Assembly (NCBI RefSeq): GCF_000721235.1
Contig: NZ_JOFH01000043.1
Location: 1 to 59,932, forward strand
Length of the DNA stretch: 59,932 bases
Origin: Streptomyces olivaceus
GTDB lineage: Bacteria > Actinomycetota > Actinomycetes > Streptomycetales > Streptomycetaceae
Reading direction: 5' to 3'
Position 1 is the stretch's first letter; each line of letters opens with the position of its first letter. Of this stretch, positions 35,815-44,687 are shown in pieces. Made by a program: the position numbers and the translations under genes. The notes below the pieces were generated by a model, which saw only the letters and a list, made by a program, of their open reading frames with translations, made no database searches and was not told the DNA's origin.

Positions 35815-38800
35815 GAGGGCCCGCCGTCGCTCAGCGGCAGGACGTGGCCGGGCAGCCGTACCGGGTCGCCGAGGACGACGGCGATCTCCCGGGCGCCCTC
35901 GTAGGGTTCGCGGGCGTGGGCGGTGCGGATGTTGTCGACGAGCAGGACGTCGCCCTGCTGCCAGGGCTCCCCGACGGTGAACCGGGCGTAGACGGCGTTG
36001 ATCTCCTCGACCGTGCCGGCGGTGACGGGGCCGCCGTCGCCCGCGGCGGTGTCGAAGGGCAGCCCGCCGGGTCCGTAGACGTCCGTGAGGTACTCCCGGA
36101 TCGCGGGTTCGAGGGTGAGGCCGTTCAGGAAGGCGATCTGGTTGAACCAGCAGGGGGCCCCGGTGCGCGGGTGGGGCACCACCGCGGCCCGGCGCTGGCG
36201 GGTGAGCAGGCTGCCGTCGGCGAGCCAGGTGGGTTCGACGGCTGCTTCGGCGCAGTACGCGTCGACCGACGCGCGGTCGGTGCTGCCGAACGCCTCGGGC
36301 CAGGAGAGCCCGACGTCGTGGTAGGCACGGCGCAGCAGCCAGCCGTGCTCGGCGAAGCGGGCGGTCAGGCCGGACGGGAGCGCGGCGAGTACCTGCTGGG
36401 AGTCGGCGACTGTGGTGCGGCCTCCGCTGTCGGGCGCGGTGAGGCACGCGAAGAGCAGGGTGCCGGGGACGGTGGCGGCGTGGCTCAGCTCGTGGTGCAT
36501 GCACATCGGGTCCTCGGCGGGCCAGTGGCTGCCGGAGTACACGCCGGGGGCGAGTGCGGTGCGGGGCGCGAAGCCCTCCCGTTCCGTCAGGGGTTCGATG
36601 CCGAGCGCGGCCGCGACGCGCGCGACGTCGGCGGGGGTGCGGGCGCCGACGCCGCGGAGCATGACGGCGCCGGAGGCGGCGAGGGCGGCGAGCGCCGGGG
36701 CGCGGTGCGCGGTGGCGCGGGCGGCGGGGTCGGGCTCGGCGGTGCGGCAGTCGAGGACCGGCAGCGGCGCCGGGCCCTCGGCGGGGCGGGCCGGGGTGGT
36801 CGCGGGGGCGGGGCCGGCCGGGGCGGTCGCCCGCGCGGGAGCGGACTTGCCGTCCAGCAGGGCGGCGACATCGGCGACGGTGGGGGTGTCGCGGAGTTCG
36901 GCGACGGTCACCCTGCGGTCGAGTTCGATGGCCAGGCGGATCGCGGTGAGGGAGGTGCCGCCGAGGTCGGTGAAGCGGCTGTCGCGTCCGATGCGGTCCT
37001 CCGGCACGTGCAGCAGGCGGGCCCAGACGGCTGCGACGCGGCGTTCGGCGGGGGTGTCCAGCCGCGGGGCGCCGGTGCCGGCGCTCCCCCGGGCGGGCGC
37101 GTTGTCGCGGGCGCGGGCGGTGAGGGCCTTCTTGTCGATCTTCCCGTTGCCGGACAGGGGGAGTTCACGGACGCGGTGGAGCCGGTGCGGAACCATGTAG
37201 TGGGGCAGGGCGGTGCCCAGGGCGTGTGCGGTGCCCGCTCCGTCGGGGGCGTCCTCGCCCGTGTAGTAGGCGACGAGCTGGGGCGCGTCGTCGGTGCCGG
37301 CGACGACGACGGCACCGTCGCGGACGCCGGGGACCTGGAGCAGCCGGTCCTCGATCTCGCCGATCTCGATGCGGAAGCCGCTGATCTTCACCTGGGCGTC
37401 GCGCCGGCCCAGGTACTCCAGTTCGCCGGAGGGGAGCCGACGGCCGAAGTCGCCGGAGCGGTAGAGGCGTTCGGCGGGCCGCAGGGGGTCCTGGTGGTAG
37501 ACGGCGGCGGTGCGGTCGGGGTCGTTGACGTAGCCGCGGCCGACGCACACACCGGCGATGACGATCTCGCCCGGGGCGCCTTCGGGGACGAGGTGGAGCT
37601 GTTCGTCCATGACGTAGACGCGGCAGTTGCGGATGGTGTCGCCGAGGGGCACCGAGCGGTGGTCCGGCACGGTGCGCATGACGCCGTGGTGGGAGTCGTC
37701 GCTCACCTCGGTGAGGCCGTAGCAGTTGACGAGGGGCACGCCGGGGAACTGCTCGAACCAGCGGCGCACCAGTTCCTTCTTGAGCGCCTCGCCGGTCACG
37801 GCCATGACGCGCAGGTGCGGCAGGGCGGCGCGGCCCCGGGCGGCCTCGGCGAGGACGAGTTCGAGGTAGGTGGGCACGAGTTGGAGGACCTGGACGCGGT
37901 GCCGGTTGACGAGGTCCACGAACCGGGCCACGTCCAGTACGGCCTCCTGCTCGACCAGCAGGACGCGGCCGCCGACGAGGAACGGGGAGACCAGCTGCCA
38001 CAGGGAGATGTCGAAGCACTGCGGGGCGGTCTGCCCGACGGTGTCGCCCTCCTGGACGCCGAGGTCCTCGATCTTGGCGTAGAGGTGGTTGAGGAAGCCG
38101 TCGTGCTCGCACATGGCGCCCTTGGGCTCGCCGGTGGACCCCGACGTGAAGTAGACGTACGCCAGTTGGTCCCCGGCCACGGCGACGCCCGGGTCCCGCG
38201 TGGGTCCGTCGCCGCGGGCGAGGTCCCCGACGGTCATCCGGCGGATCGTGTCGCGGCCGTGCAGGGCCTCGTCGAGGGACGGCACGTCGGGGTCGGAGAG
38301 CACCCAGCGGCACTCGCTGCGGGTGAGGGTCCTGGCGATGCGCGAGGCGGGGAACTCCGGCTCCAGCGGCAGGTAGCAGCCGCCCGCCTTGAAGACGGCG
38401 AGTACCGCGGCCGGCCAGAGCGGGTGGCGTCCGGTGACGACGGCCACGACGTCCTCCGGGGCAAGCCCCTCCCGCAGCAGCGCCCCGGCGATCCGGTTGG
38501 CGTCGTCGTTGAGTTCGCGGTACGTGCGCGTGGTGGTCCCGTGCACGACGGCCACGGCGTCGGGGTGGCGCCGGACGCGTTCCTCGAAGAGTTCGTGGAA
38601 GCGGCGGCCCGGCAGCGGCCGCAGCGGTCCGGCGCCGCGTGCGACGACGGCCTCGGTCTCCTCCGGCGTCAGGAGCCCGTGACGGGTGTGCGGCAGGTCC
38701 GGGTCGTCCGTCATCAGCCGCAGCGCGCGCAGCTCGTACCCTCCGAGGCGTTCGGCGGTCGCACCGGCCGCGGCCGACGCGTTCGCCCAGGCCTCCTCCG

Positions 38801-39041
38801 CCTCGCTCCGTCCGTCGTCGGTGCCCACGTGGCGCACCAGATCGCGCCAGGAGGCGTCGGGGGCCGGGGAGGCCCTGCCCAGGAGCACCGAGGCGACCTT
38901 CAGCCGCGCGGCGAGCCGTACGGAGGCCGGGTCCGAGGCCAGGGCCGCCGCGCAGGCGTGGGCGAGGGCCGCGACGGCGTCCTCCGGCCCGGCGGGTGCC
39001 GGCTGCCGCCCGGCGACCGGGTCGGGTGCTGTTTCCTGCAT
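35811..39041 (-). CDS. NRPS A-PCP fused to SyrP/TauD-type Fe(II)/2-oxoglutarate oxygenase
   Basis: 1076 aa. Residues 1-130 are a helical region I do not recognise. An A domain follows (~135-640: [31 protein letters not shown]), a PCP (DLGGTSLTAIRL, ~690) and an oxygenase (~770-1076) with iron ligands in MHHELSHA (~848) and the distal His of NIRTAHARE (~1038). By eye against GrsA, the pocket residues are approximately D-I-W-Q-A-T-C-D-D. The two acidic residues would suit an amino acid with an extra amino group. SyrP-type enzymes hydroxylate a PCP-bound amino acid at the beta carbon. Here the hydroxylase is in cis. AGGAGCG precedes the ATG. Confidence 0.9.
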   Translation of the reverse strand: MQETAPDPVAGRQPAPAGPEDAVAALAHACAAALASDPASVRLAARLKVASVLLGRASPAPDASWRDLVRHVGTDDGRSEAEEAWANASAAAGATAERLGGYELRALRLMTDDPDLPHTRHGLLTPEETEAVVARGAGPLRPLPGRRFHELFEERVRRHPDAVAVVHGTTTRTYRELNDDANRIAGALLREGLAPEDVVAVVTGRHPLWPAAVLAVFKAGGCYLPLEPEFPASRIARTLTRSECRWVLSDPDVPSLDEALHGRDTIRRMTVGDLARGDGPTRDPGVAVAGDQLAYVYFTSGSTGEPKGAMCEHDGFLNHLYAKIEDLGVQEGDTVGQTAPQCFDISLWQLVSPFLVGGRVLLVEQEAVLDVARFVDLVNRHRVQVLQLVPTYLELVLAEAARGRAALPHLRVMAVTGEALKKELVRRWFEQFPGVPLVNCYGLTEVSDDSHHGVMRTVPDHRSVPLGDTIRNCRVYVMDEQLHLVPEGAPGEIVIAGVCVGRGYVNDPDRTAAVYHQDPLRPAERLYRSGDFGRRLPSGELEYLGRRDAQVKISGFRIEIGEIEDRLLQVPGVRDGAVVVAGTDDAPQLVAYYTGEDAPDGAGTAHALGTALPHYMVPHRLHRVRELPLSGNGKIDKKALTARARDNAPARGSAGTGAPRLDTPAERRVAAVWARLLHVPEDRIGRDSRFTDLGGTSLTAIRLAIELDRRVTVAELRDTPTVADVAALLDGKSAPARATAPAGPAPATTPARPAEGPAPLPVLDCRTAEPDPAARATAHRAPALAALAASGAVMLRGVGARTPADVARVAAALGIEPLTEREGFAPRTALAPGVYSGSHWPAEDPMCMHHELSHAATVPGTLLFACLTAPDSGGRTTVADSQQVLAALPSGLTARFAEHGWLLRRAYHDVGLSWPEAFGSTDRASVDAYCAEAAVEPTWLADGSLLTRQRRAAVVPHPRTGAPCWFNQIAFLNGLTLEPAIREYLTDVYGPGGLPFDTAAGDGGPVTAGTVEEINAVYARFTVGEPWQQGDVLLVDNIRTAHAREPYEGAREIAVVLGDPVRLPGHVLPLSDGGPS

Positions 39042-39090
39042 CGGGACGCTCCTGCTGTCGGTGGGTCGGCATGCGGTCGGGGCGGGACGT

Positions 39091-40239
39091 TCAGGCCAGG
39101 TAGTCCTCGGCGCCGCCGGTGCGCACCGTGTCGAGGGTGAAGCAGTGGAAGCCCCCGCCGAACAGGCGCCGGTGGCGGTGGCGGACGGGGACGACGGTGA
39201 ACCCGTGCTGCTCCAGCGTGGCCACGAGGGTCTTGCAGGCGTCGTTGACCAGGACGGTGTCCTCGTCGACGGAGAGCACGTTCAGGTCGATGTAGGGGCT
39301 GGCGGGAATCGGGTCGTCGTTCTCGTACTGCGGGTAGTCGTCGACGCCGGGCGGCGGCGGGACCACGACGTCCCAGCCGCGCAGGGCCTCGGGCAGGTAG
39401 TCCACGACGCCCGGGTCGCGCAGCAGCAGGGTGCCGGGGCGCAGCGGGACCACGACGGAGTCGATGTGGCTCTGGGTCAGCCGGTCCATGCGGTGCACGC
39501 GGAACCGTCCGTCGAGGTGGCGCGTCAGCCAGTCGAGCGCGAGGGCGTGGTTGGCGTTGGAGACGTTGACGATCAGGTCGCGGCCCAGCCGCAGGCAGTT
39601 GGCTCCGTCGATCATCGGTTCGATGCCCACGTCGTACGGCGACTCCCGCGGGTCGAGGGGGACTTCGATGTTCGGTGCGGCGTGGGCGACGTTGGCGGGG
39701 TCGAAGGAGTGGTCGGTCATCAGCGGGCGCGGCATGGTCGTCCAGCGGGCGCCGCCGCGGAAGTACTCCAGGAAGACCGGCTTGAGGAACTGGGTCTCGA
39801 AGTAGCGGTCGTGCAGCATGGGCGGGGTCTCGATGATCTCGTCGCCCATGATCAGGGTGTTGTCGCGGAGGTTCAGCGGCGGTGTGACGGCGGCCTCGAA
39901 GGCGGGGGTGGCGACCCGGGTCGTGTCCCGGGCGGGCGGCAGGGGCCGGTGCACCGTGACGCCGAGCGCGGTGAGCTGCGCCGCGAGTCCTTCGACGTCC
40001 TCGACGAGTTCGCCGAGGAAGCGCTCCTTCTGCGCCAGGCGGTGGGGGGTGTTGCGGTCGCGGCGTTCGTCGCCGTCGCGCCATGTGGAGATGGAGGGGT
40101 AGTAGCCGCGGGCTCCGGAGAGGTTGTCGCTGATGAACATGTCGAACGACATGTCGCGCACCCGGTCGAGGTAGCCGTCCGCCGAGCCGAGGACGACCTC
40201 CTTCAGCGGGGTGAAGTCGTCGTAACTGTTCAGGCGCAT
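39091..40239 (-). CDS. Amidinotransferase (arginine:amine, AGAT/StrB1 family)
   Basis: 382 aa. The Asp-His-Cys triad regions are visible: EPMIDGANCLRLGRD, LTQSHIDSVVVPL, and the nucleophile Cys in GGGFHCFTLDTVR (~365). The family moves an amidino group from arginine to an amine, making a guanidine. The ATG at 40239 (MRLNSYDDFTPLKEVVLG) has GAAAGG upstream. It sits between the dihydroxyphenylglycine genes and the A-PCP-oxygenase gene, in the same direction. Likely acceptors are the beta-amino group of a diamino acid or an ornithine-like side chain. No streptomycin-type cyclitol genes are near, so a peptide building block is favoured. Confidence 0.9.
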   Translation of the reverse strand: MRLNSYDDFTPLKEVVLGSADGYLDRVRDMSFDMFISDNLSGARGYYPSISTWRDGDERRDRNTPHRLAQKERFLGELVEDVEGLAAQLTALGVTVHRPLPPARDTTRVATPAFEAAVTPPLNLRDNTLIMGDEIIETPPMLHDRYFETQFLKPVFLEYFRGGARWTTMPRPLMTDHSFDPANVAHAAPNIEVPLDPRESPYDVGIEPMIDGANCLRLGRDLIVNVSNANHALALDWLTRHLDGRFRVHRMDRLTQSHIDSVVVPLRPGTLLLRDPGVVDYLPEALRGWDVVVPPPPGVDDYPQYENDDPIPASPYIDLNVLSVDEDTVLVNDACKTLVATLEQHGFTVVPVRHRHRRLFGGGFHCFTLDTVRTGGAEDYLA

Positions 40240-40297
40240 CGGCGGGGGCCTTTCGTGGGGCGTCGGGGGGTGGCGGCCCGCGTGCGGTGTCCGCTCG

Positions 40298-41602
40298 TCA
40301 TCCCGCGGCCTCCTTTCTGAGGAAGGCCGCGAGGCGCCGCACACCGGTTTCGATCCGGTCGGGCTCCAGGTAGCTGCACGACAGCCGGATCTGCCGGTCG
40401 CCGCGGTCGGTGAGGGAGAACTGCCGCATCGGCGTCCACAGCACGCCGTACCGGTCCGCCGAGACCTCCAGGAGGGCGAGGTCGGCGGGGACGGGCAGGT
40501 CGACGCGGGCGAAGAAGCCGCCGGCCGGGCGGTGCCAGGAGACGCCCGCCGGCGCGTCGTCGGTCAGGTGCCGTTCCAGGGCGTCGGTCAGGTGCGCGAG
40601 GTTGGACCGGTAGCGGTCGGCCTTGCGCCGGGCCAGGGCCCGCAGGGAGCGCCCGTGTTCCAGCAGGAGGCCGCCGACGACGGCCTGGGACAGGGGCGAG
40701 GTGTTGACGGTGACCATCGTCTTGAGGTCGGCGAGCTCCCGGGCGAGGGACCGGGTGCCGCCGGCCCGGCCGACGCGCTGGTCGGCGACGGCGTAGCCGA
40801 CTCGGGCCCCGGGGAACCCGACCTTGGCGAACGTGCCCAGGTGGACGACGCGCCGCCGGGTGTCGAGGGCCTTGAGGCCGGGCAGGGCGTCGTCCTCGGG
40901 GGCGGTGAAGGCGTAGGCGTTGTCCTCGACGAGCAGCAGGTCCTCGCGTTCCGCCAGGACGAGCAGCGCGTGCCGGGCGTCGAGGGTCATGCGGGCGCCG
41001 CCGGGGTTGGAGAAGTCGGGGGCGACGTAGCAGGCGCGGACGCGGCGCCCTTCGGACCGGGCCTGCCGGCAGCGGGCGGCGAGGTGCTCCACGTCGAGTC
41101 CGCCGGCGTCCTCGCGGACGTCGGTGACGGGGATGCCGAGGAGCCGTGCGGCGCCGACGATGCCCGGGAAGCACGGGTCGGCCACGGCGAGCACGTCCTG
41201 GGCGGCGTCCCGGTACAGGGCCCGCAGGGTGAGGAGCATGGCCTCCTGGGCGCCCACGGTGATCACGACGTCCTCGGGTGCGGCGTGGATGCCCTGGTCG
41301 GTGCGGAGGGCCTCGGTCACGAGGTCGTTGATGAGTCCCTGGGCGGGGCCGTACTCGTAGAGCACGCGTTCGGCGCGGGACGCGTCGAGGCCGCGGTCGG
41401 TGCGCAGGTGGGTGAGGAAGCGGTCGGTCAGGGCCCGCAGGTCGAGGCCCTGGACGAAGTCGGGGTGCGGGGCGCCGGGGGCGAAGGAGATGGCGTCGGG
41501 GTGGCGGTCCATCACCTCGTTGAGGAAGCCGATGGCGCCGAGCACCGGGTCCTGGAGGGAGCCGTGCAGGTCCGCCGCGCTCAGGTCGGGGGCACCGGTC
41601 AT
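40298..41602 (-). CDS. dpgT: Phenylglycine aminotransferase, HpgT/DpgT-like
   Basis: 434 aa, a MocR/AAT-I type aminotransferase without the HTH. FAPGAPHPDFVQGLDLRAL at the N-terminus and the PLP Lys in GTFAKVGFPGARVGY (~260) are like HpgT of vancomycin-type clusters. That enzyme converts (hydroxy)phenylglyoxylates to Hpg and Dpg using an amino donor. ATGA overlap with the DpgB-DpgC gene (ATG at 41602) shows tight coupling. Its position right after dpgA and dpgBC makes 3,5-dihydroxyphenylglycine the expected product. Enduracididine-type PLP enzymes were considered, but the companion genes are missing. Confidence 0.87.
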   Translation of the reverse strand: MTGAPDLSAADLHGSLQDPVLGAIGFLNEVMDRHPDAISFAPGAPHPDFVQGLDLRALTDRFLTHLRTDRGLDASRAERVLYEYGPAQGLINDLVTEALRTDQGIHAAPEDVVITVGAQEAMLLTLRALYRDAAQDVLAVADPCFPGIVGAARLLGIPVTDVREDAGGLDVEHLAARCRQARSEGRRVRACYVAPDFSNPGGARMTLDARHALLVLAEREDLLLVEDNAYAFTAPEDDALPGLKALDTRRRVVHLGTFAKVGFPGARVGYAVADQRVGRAGGTRSLARELADLKTMVTVNTSPLSQAVVGGLLLEHGRSLRALARRKADRYRSNLAHLTDALERHLTDDAPAGVSWHRPAGGFFARVDLPVPADLALLEVSADRYGVLWTPMRQFSLTDRGDRQIRLSCSYLEPDRIETGVRRLAAFLRKEAAG

Positions 41603-43494
41603 GTCCGGCTCCCCCGTGCGGCGCGCCGCCGCTCGCGCTCCTGCCAGCGGCGTTCGACCTTGTCGAGGACGTCCGGGGCGTAGGCGCGGTCCGCCTGGGC
41701 GAAGGCGAACTCGGCGAGGTAGGTGCGGAAGTGGTCGAGGGGTTCCTCGGCGAGGGCGAGCATCCGCCGGTTGGCGGCGACGGCGGGGGCGGCGAGGGCC
41801 GCCGCGGCGCGCTCGACCGCCTCGTCCATGCGGTCGGCGGGGACGACCTCGTCGTAGACCGCGGCGGCCTCGGGGCCGGTGGCGGCGATCCGGCGTCCGC
41901 CGAGCACGACCTGCCGGGCGAGGCGGGCTCCCGTCTGCCGGGTGAGCCGGAGGTTGCCCGCGCCGGGCACGATGCCCTCCTCGGCGGCGGGCAGGCTGAC
42001 GTAGGCGCCCTCTTCGGCGACGACGTGGTCGAGGGTGAGCAGGAGTTGCATGCCGCCGCCGATGGCGAAGGTGTCGACGGCCCCGATCCACGGTTTGGTG
42101 ACGTACCGTTCGCTGCCCGCGCCGGGTGCCGGGTCGGTCAGCAGGCCGTGAAGCAGCTTGTTGACGTAGCCGAGTTCGCGGGCGAGGAGGAAGCCGACCA
42201 GCGGGATCCGGCCGTCGCGCAGGTCGGTGAGGTCGATGCCGGCGCTGAAGACACGCCGCCCCCGGTGGGCGGGGTGGTCGGTGGTGCCGCCGCGCAGGAC
42301 GCCGACGCGGACCGTGTCGTCGAGCAGGACGAGGTCGACGGCGGTGTCGAGGTCCGCGACGAGCCGGGCGTTCTCGGCGTTGAGCCGGCCCGGGTTGCGG
42401 AACTCGACGTGGGCCGCGGTGCCGCGGCGTTCGACGTGGACGGCGTCCAGTTCGACGCGGCCCTCGGCGCGGAAGCGGTCCAGGAGTTCCAGGGCGCGCG
42501 GGGTGGGACCGAGCATCGTCTCCACGAGGTGCCGGCCGGCGGTGGGCGAGCGCAGCACGGCGCCGCAGAACCGGCCCTGGTCGATCTCGCGGCCCTCCTT
42601 CTCGGCCTGGACGAAGCGGAGTTCGGCGGCCATCTGCGCACGGGTGGGCACCAGGCCGGGCACCCGGTCGGCGACGGCGTCCACGAGGTCGGGCAGGCGC
42701 GGGCGCCGGGTCAGACCGTCGGTGAGCAGCCCGTAGACGGTGTCGGTGTGCCGGGCGAGGAAGTCCCGCCGGACGGCGCGGACCTCCGCGTGCGCGGTCG
42801 CGGCGCGGGTCCGCTCGTCCCGGGACCTCCCGGGGACCGGGGGCAGCGCCGCGAGGATCCGTTCGGCTGCCACGGCCTGTTCGGCGAGACGGCGTGCGTC
42901 GTCGTCGAAGCGGCCGGAGAGCGGGACGGGGGCGGCGGGGCCGGTGGGGGCCGCGGTGTGGACGGCCTCGGTGAGGTCCTCGCTGACCTGGTCGACGATG
43001 CCGAGTTCCGTGGCGTCTGCGAGTTCGATGGCGGAGTCCCAGAGCACGATGCGGCGGGCGCGGGCCAGCCCGATGTGCTGCACGAGCCGGTACAGGGTCA
43101 TGCCGGGCCAGAAGTGCCCCTCGTTGACGGGCAGCAGCAGGCGCAGGTCGGGCCCCGCGATCCGGTAGTCCGCGGCCAGCAGCAGGTCGAGGACCGGGCC
43201 GCCGCACGTCCCCTCGACGACGGCGATGTTGACGTGGTCGAGCCGTTCCAGGCGGCGCACGGCCCGCTCCCAGCGTTTGACCTCCTGGATGGAGACGCCG
43301 CCGGGCCACTCGCGCGGCTGGTGGGGTGCCGGGGTGAACCGCAGGACCACGACCGTCCGTTCGCCCCGTTCCCCGGCCTGTTCGCAGACCGCGTCCAGCG
43401 CGGCGGTCAGTTCGGGCAGCGGGCTGCCGCCGTCCAGCCGGACCAGGATGCCCAGTTCCCCGGGCAGTCCCGTCCGGTCGGGTCCGGTCTTCAT
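41599..43494 (-). CDS. dpgC: DpgB-DpgC fusion: enoyl-CoA hydratase-like plus 3,5-dihydroxyphenylacetyl-CoA dioxygenase
   Basis: 631 aa in one open frame. Residues ~1-200 look like DpgB (GILVRLDGGSPLPELTAAL, VEGTCGGPVLDLLLAADYRI, WPGMTLYRLVQHIG). Residues ~210-631 look like DpgC (oxyanion-hole segments FSAGIDLTDL at ~418 and DTFAIGGGMQLLL at ~475, the helical N-terminal part and the C-terminal EFAFAQADRAY). DpgC oxidises 3,5-dihydroxyphenylacetyl-CoA to the glyoxylate with O2 and no cofactor. DpgB boosts DpgA in making the precursor. In the classical glycopeptide clusters these are separate genes followed by dpgD. Here they are fused and I find no dpgD. AAGGAG precedes the ATG at 43494. Confidence 0.9.
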   Translation of the reverse strand: MKTGPDRTGLPGELGILVRLDGGSPLPELTAALDAVCEQAGERGERTVVVLRFTPAPHQPREWPGGVSIQEVKRWERAVRRLERLDHVNIAVVEGTCGGPVLDLLLAADYRIAGPDLRLLLPVNEGHFWPGMTLYRLVQHIGLARARRIVLWDSAIELADATELGIVDQVSEDLTEAVHTAAPTGPAAPVPLSGRFDDDARRLAEQAVAAERILAALPPVPGRSRDERTRAATAHAEVRAVRRDFLARHTDTVYGLLTDGLTRRPRLPDLVDAVADRVPGLVPTRAQMAAELRFVQAEKEGREIDQGRFCGAVLRSPTAGRHLVETMLGPTPRALELLDRFRAEGRVELDAVHVERRGTAAHVEFRNPGRLNAENARLVADLDTAVDLVLLDDTVRVGVLRGGTTDHPAHRGRRVFSAGIDLTDLRDGRIPLVGFLLARELGYVNKLLHGLLTDPAPGAGSERYVTKPWIGAVDTFAIGGGMQLLLTLDHVVAEEGAYVSLPAAEEGIVPGAGNLRLTRQTGARLARQVVLGGRRIAATGPEAAAVYDEVVPADRMDEAVERAAAALAAPAVAANRRMLALAEEPLDHFRTYLAEFAFAQADRAYAPDVLDKVERRWQERERRRAARGSRT

Positions 43495-43514
43495 GGTCGC
43501 ACCAGCTCCTTTCC

Positions 43515-44633
43515 TCACCAGCGCACCAGGGCCGTCTCGATGGTCGAGCCCGGCCCCATCGTCATCAGGACTCCGAGGTCGCCGGGGACGGCGGCCTTCT
43601 CGTCGCGCAGCCGCTCGTAGGAGAACAGGAACGATCCGCTGGAGAGGTTGCCGTGGTCGCGCAGCACTCCGGTGGTGTGCCGCACGTCGTGCCGGGACAG
43701 TTCGAGGTTCACCCGGATCGCGTCGATGACCTTCTTGCCGCCGGAGTGCACCACCCAGTGGTCGATGTCCCCGGTGCCCAGTCCGGTGCCGTCCAGGAGG
43801 CGGGAGACCGCCGTCTCGGCGTGCGCGCCGACGACGTAGGGCACGTCGGCGTCGAGGTAGAAGCTGAACTTGCCGTGCGCGTCGTCCCAGTCGTAGCGCA
43901 TCGCGGAGACGGCCTCGGGGATGATGTGGCTGGCGAACCTCAGCAGTTCGGGGCCGGGCGGCGCCTCGTCGCCGGGGTGCTCCCGGGCGCGGACGGCGAC
44001 GGCCGCCGCGCCGTCCCCGAACAGGCTGTTGACCACCGAGGAGCGCATGGTGCCGTCGAAGACGTAGGCGGCGGAGCAGGCCTCCACGCAGACCATCAGG
44101 GCGAGTTCGCCGGGGTGGCCGCCGGCCCAGCCCGCGACGGCGTTGAGCGCGTTGAGCCCGGCGTTGCAGCCCATGCCGACGACGTCCAGTCGCTGGCAGG
44201 ACGGATGGATGCCGAGGTCCCGGATGAGGAGCGCGGAGAGGCCGGGCGTGAGCAGTCCGGTGGAGGTGACGCAGCACAGGTAGCGGACGTCGGCGAGTTC
44301 CGCGCCGGCGTCCGCCAGGCAGCGTTCGACCGCCTCCCGGCCCATCCGCAGCCCGGTCTCGGTGTGCTTGCGCAGCAGGTCGCCCTGGGACTCCTCAAGA
44401 GGTTTCCCGTCGGGGCCGATCGGGGGCAGGGTGAGGTTGCGGCGCTCGATGTTGCCGCCGAGGAAGACGGAGCGGATGCGCCGGTCGGTGATGCCGAAGG
44501 TGTCGAGGACCTCCCGCTGGGTGTACGAGACGGGCGGTACGGCGGTGCCCACACCGGCCAGTCCCGGGGACCCGGCGGCTGCTCGCTGCGGCGGCCCGGG
44601 TGCCCGGCCGGCCGGTTGCTGGGTTCCGCGCAC
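43515..44633 (-). CDS. dpgA: DpgA, type III polyketide synthase for 3,5-dihydroxyphenylacetyl-CoA
   Basis: 372 aa. Catalytic Cys in VVGMGCNAGLNAL (~157), His in WVVHSGGKKVID, Asn in DHGNLSSGSFLF: the Cys-His-Asn triad of chalcone-synthase-like enzymes. The sequence is of the bacterial DpgA type, which condenses four malonyl-CoA units. Start: the GTG at 44633 with GGAGGAAG upstream. The first ~25 residues are a low-complexity extension. It is the first of three consecutive Dpg genes (dpgA, dpgBC, dpgT) in the minus-strand series. Confidence 0.93.
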   Translation of the reverse strand: MRGTQQPAGRAPGPPQRAAAGSPGLAGVGTAVPPVSYTQREVLDTFGITDRRIRSVFLGGNIERRNLTLPPIGPDGKPLEESQGDLLRKHTETGLRMGREAVERCLADAGAELADVRYLCCVTSTGLLTPGLSALLIRDLGIHPSCQRLDVVGMGCNAGLNALNAVAGWAGGHPGELALMVCVEACSAAYVFDGTMRSSVVNSLFGDGAAAVAVRAREHPGDEAPPGPELLRFASHIIPEAVSAMRYDWDDAHGKFSFYLDADVPYVVGAHAETAVSRLLDGTGLGTGDIDHWVVHSGGKKVIDAIRVNLELSRHDVRHTTGVLRDHGNLSSGSFLFSYERLRDEKAAVPGDLGVLMTMGPGSTIETALVRW

Positions 44634-44687
44634 GTCTTCCTCCGTCTTTCCTGCGTGGGGATGTCCTCCGCGGGGTGCGGGACCGGC

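Noticed and set aside
40298..41602. Aminotransferase as part of an enduracididine (MppP/MppQ/MppR) pathway
   Set aside because: No MppR-like or MppP partner is seen. The gene is coupled to dpgBC and resembles HpgT.
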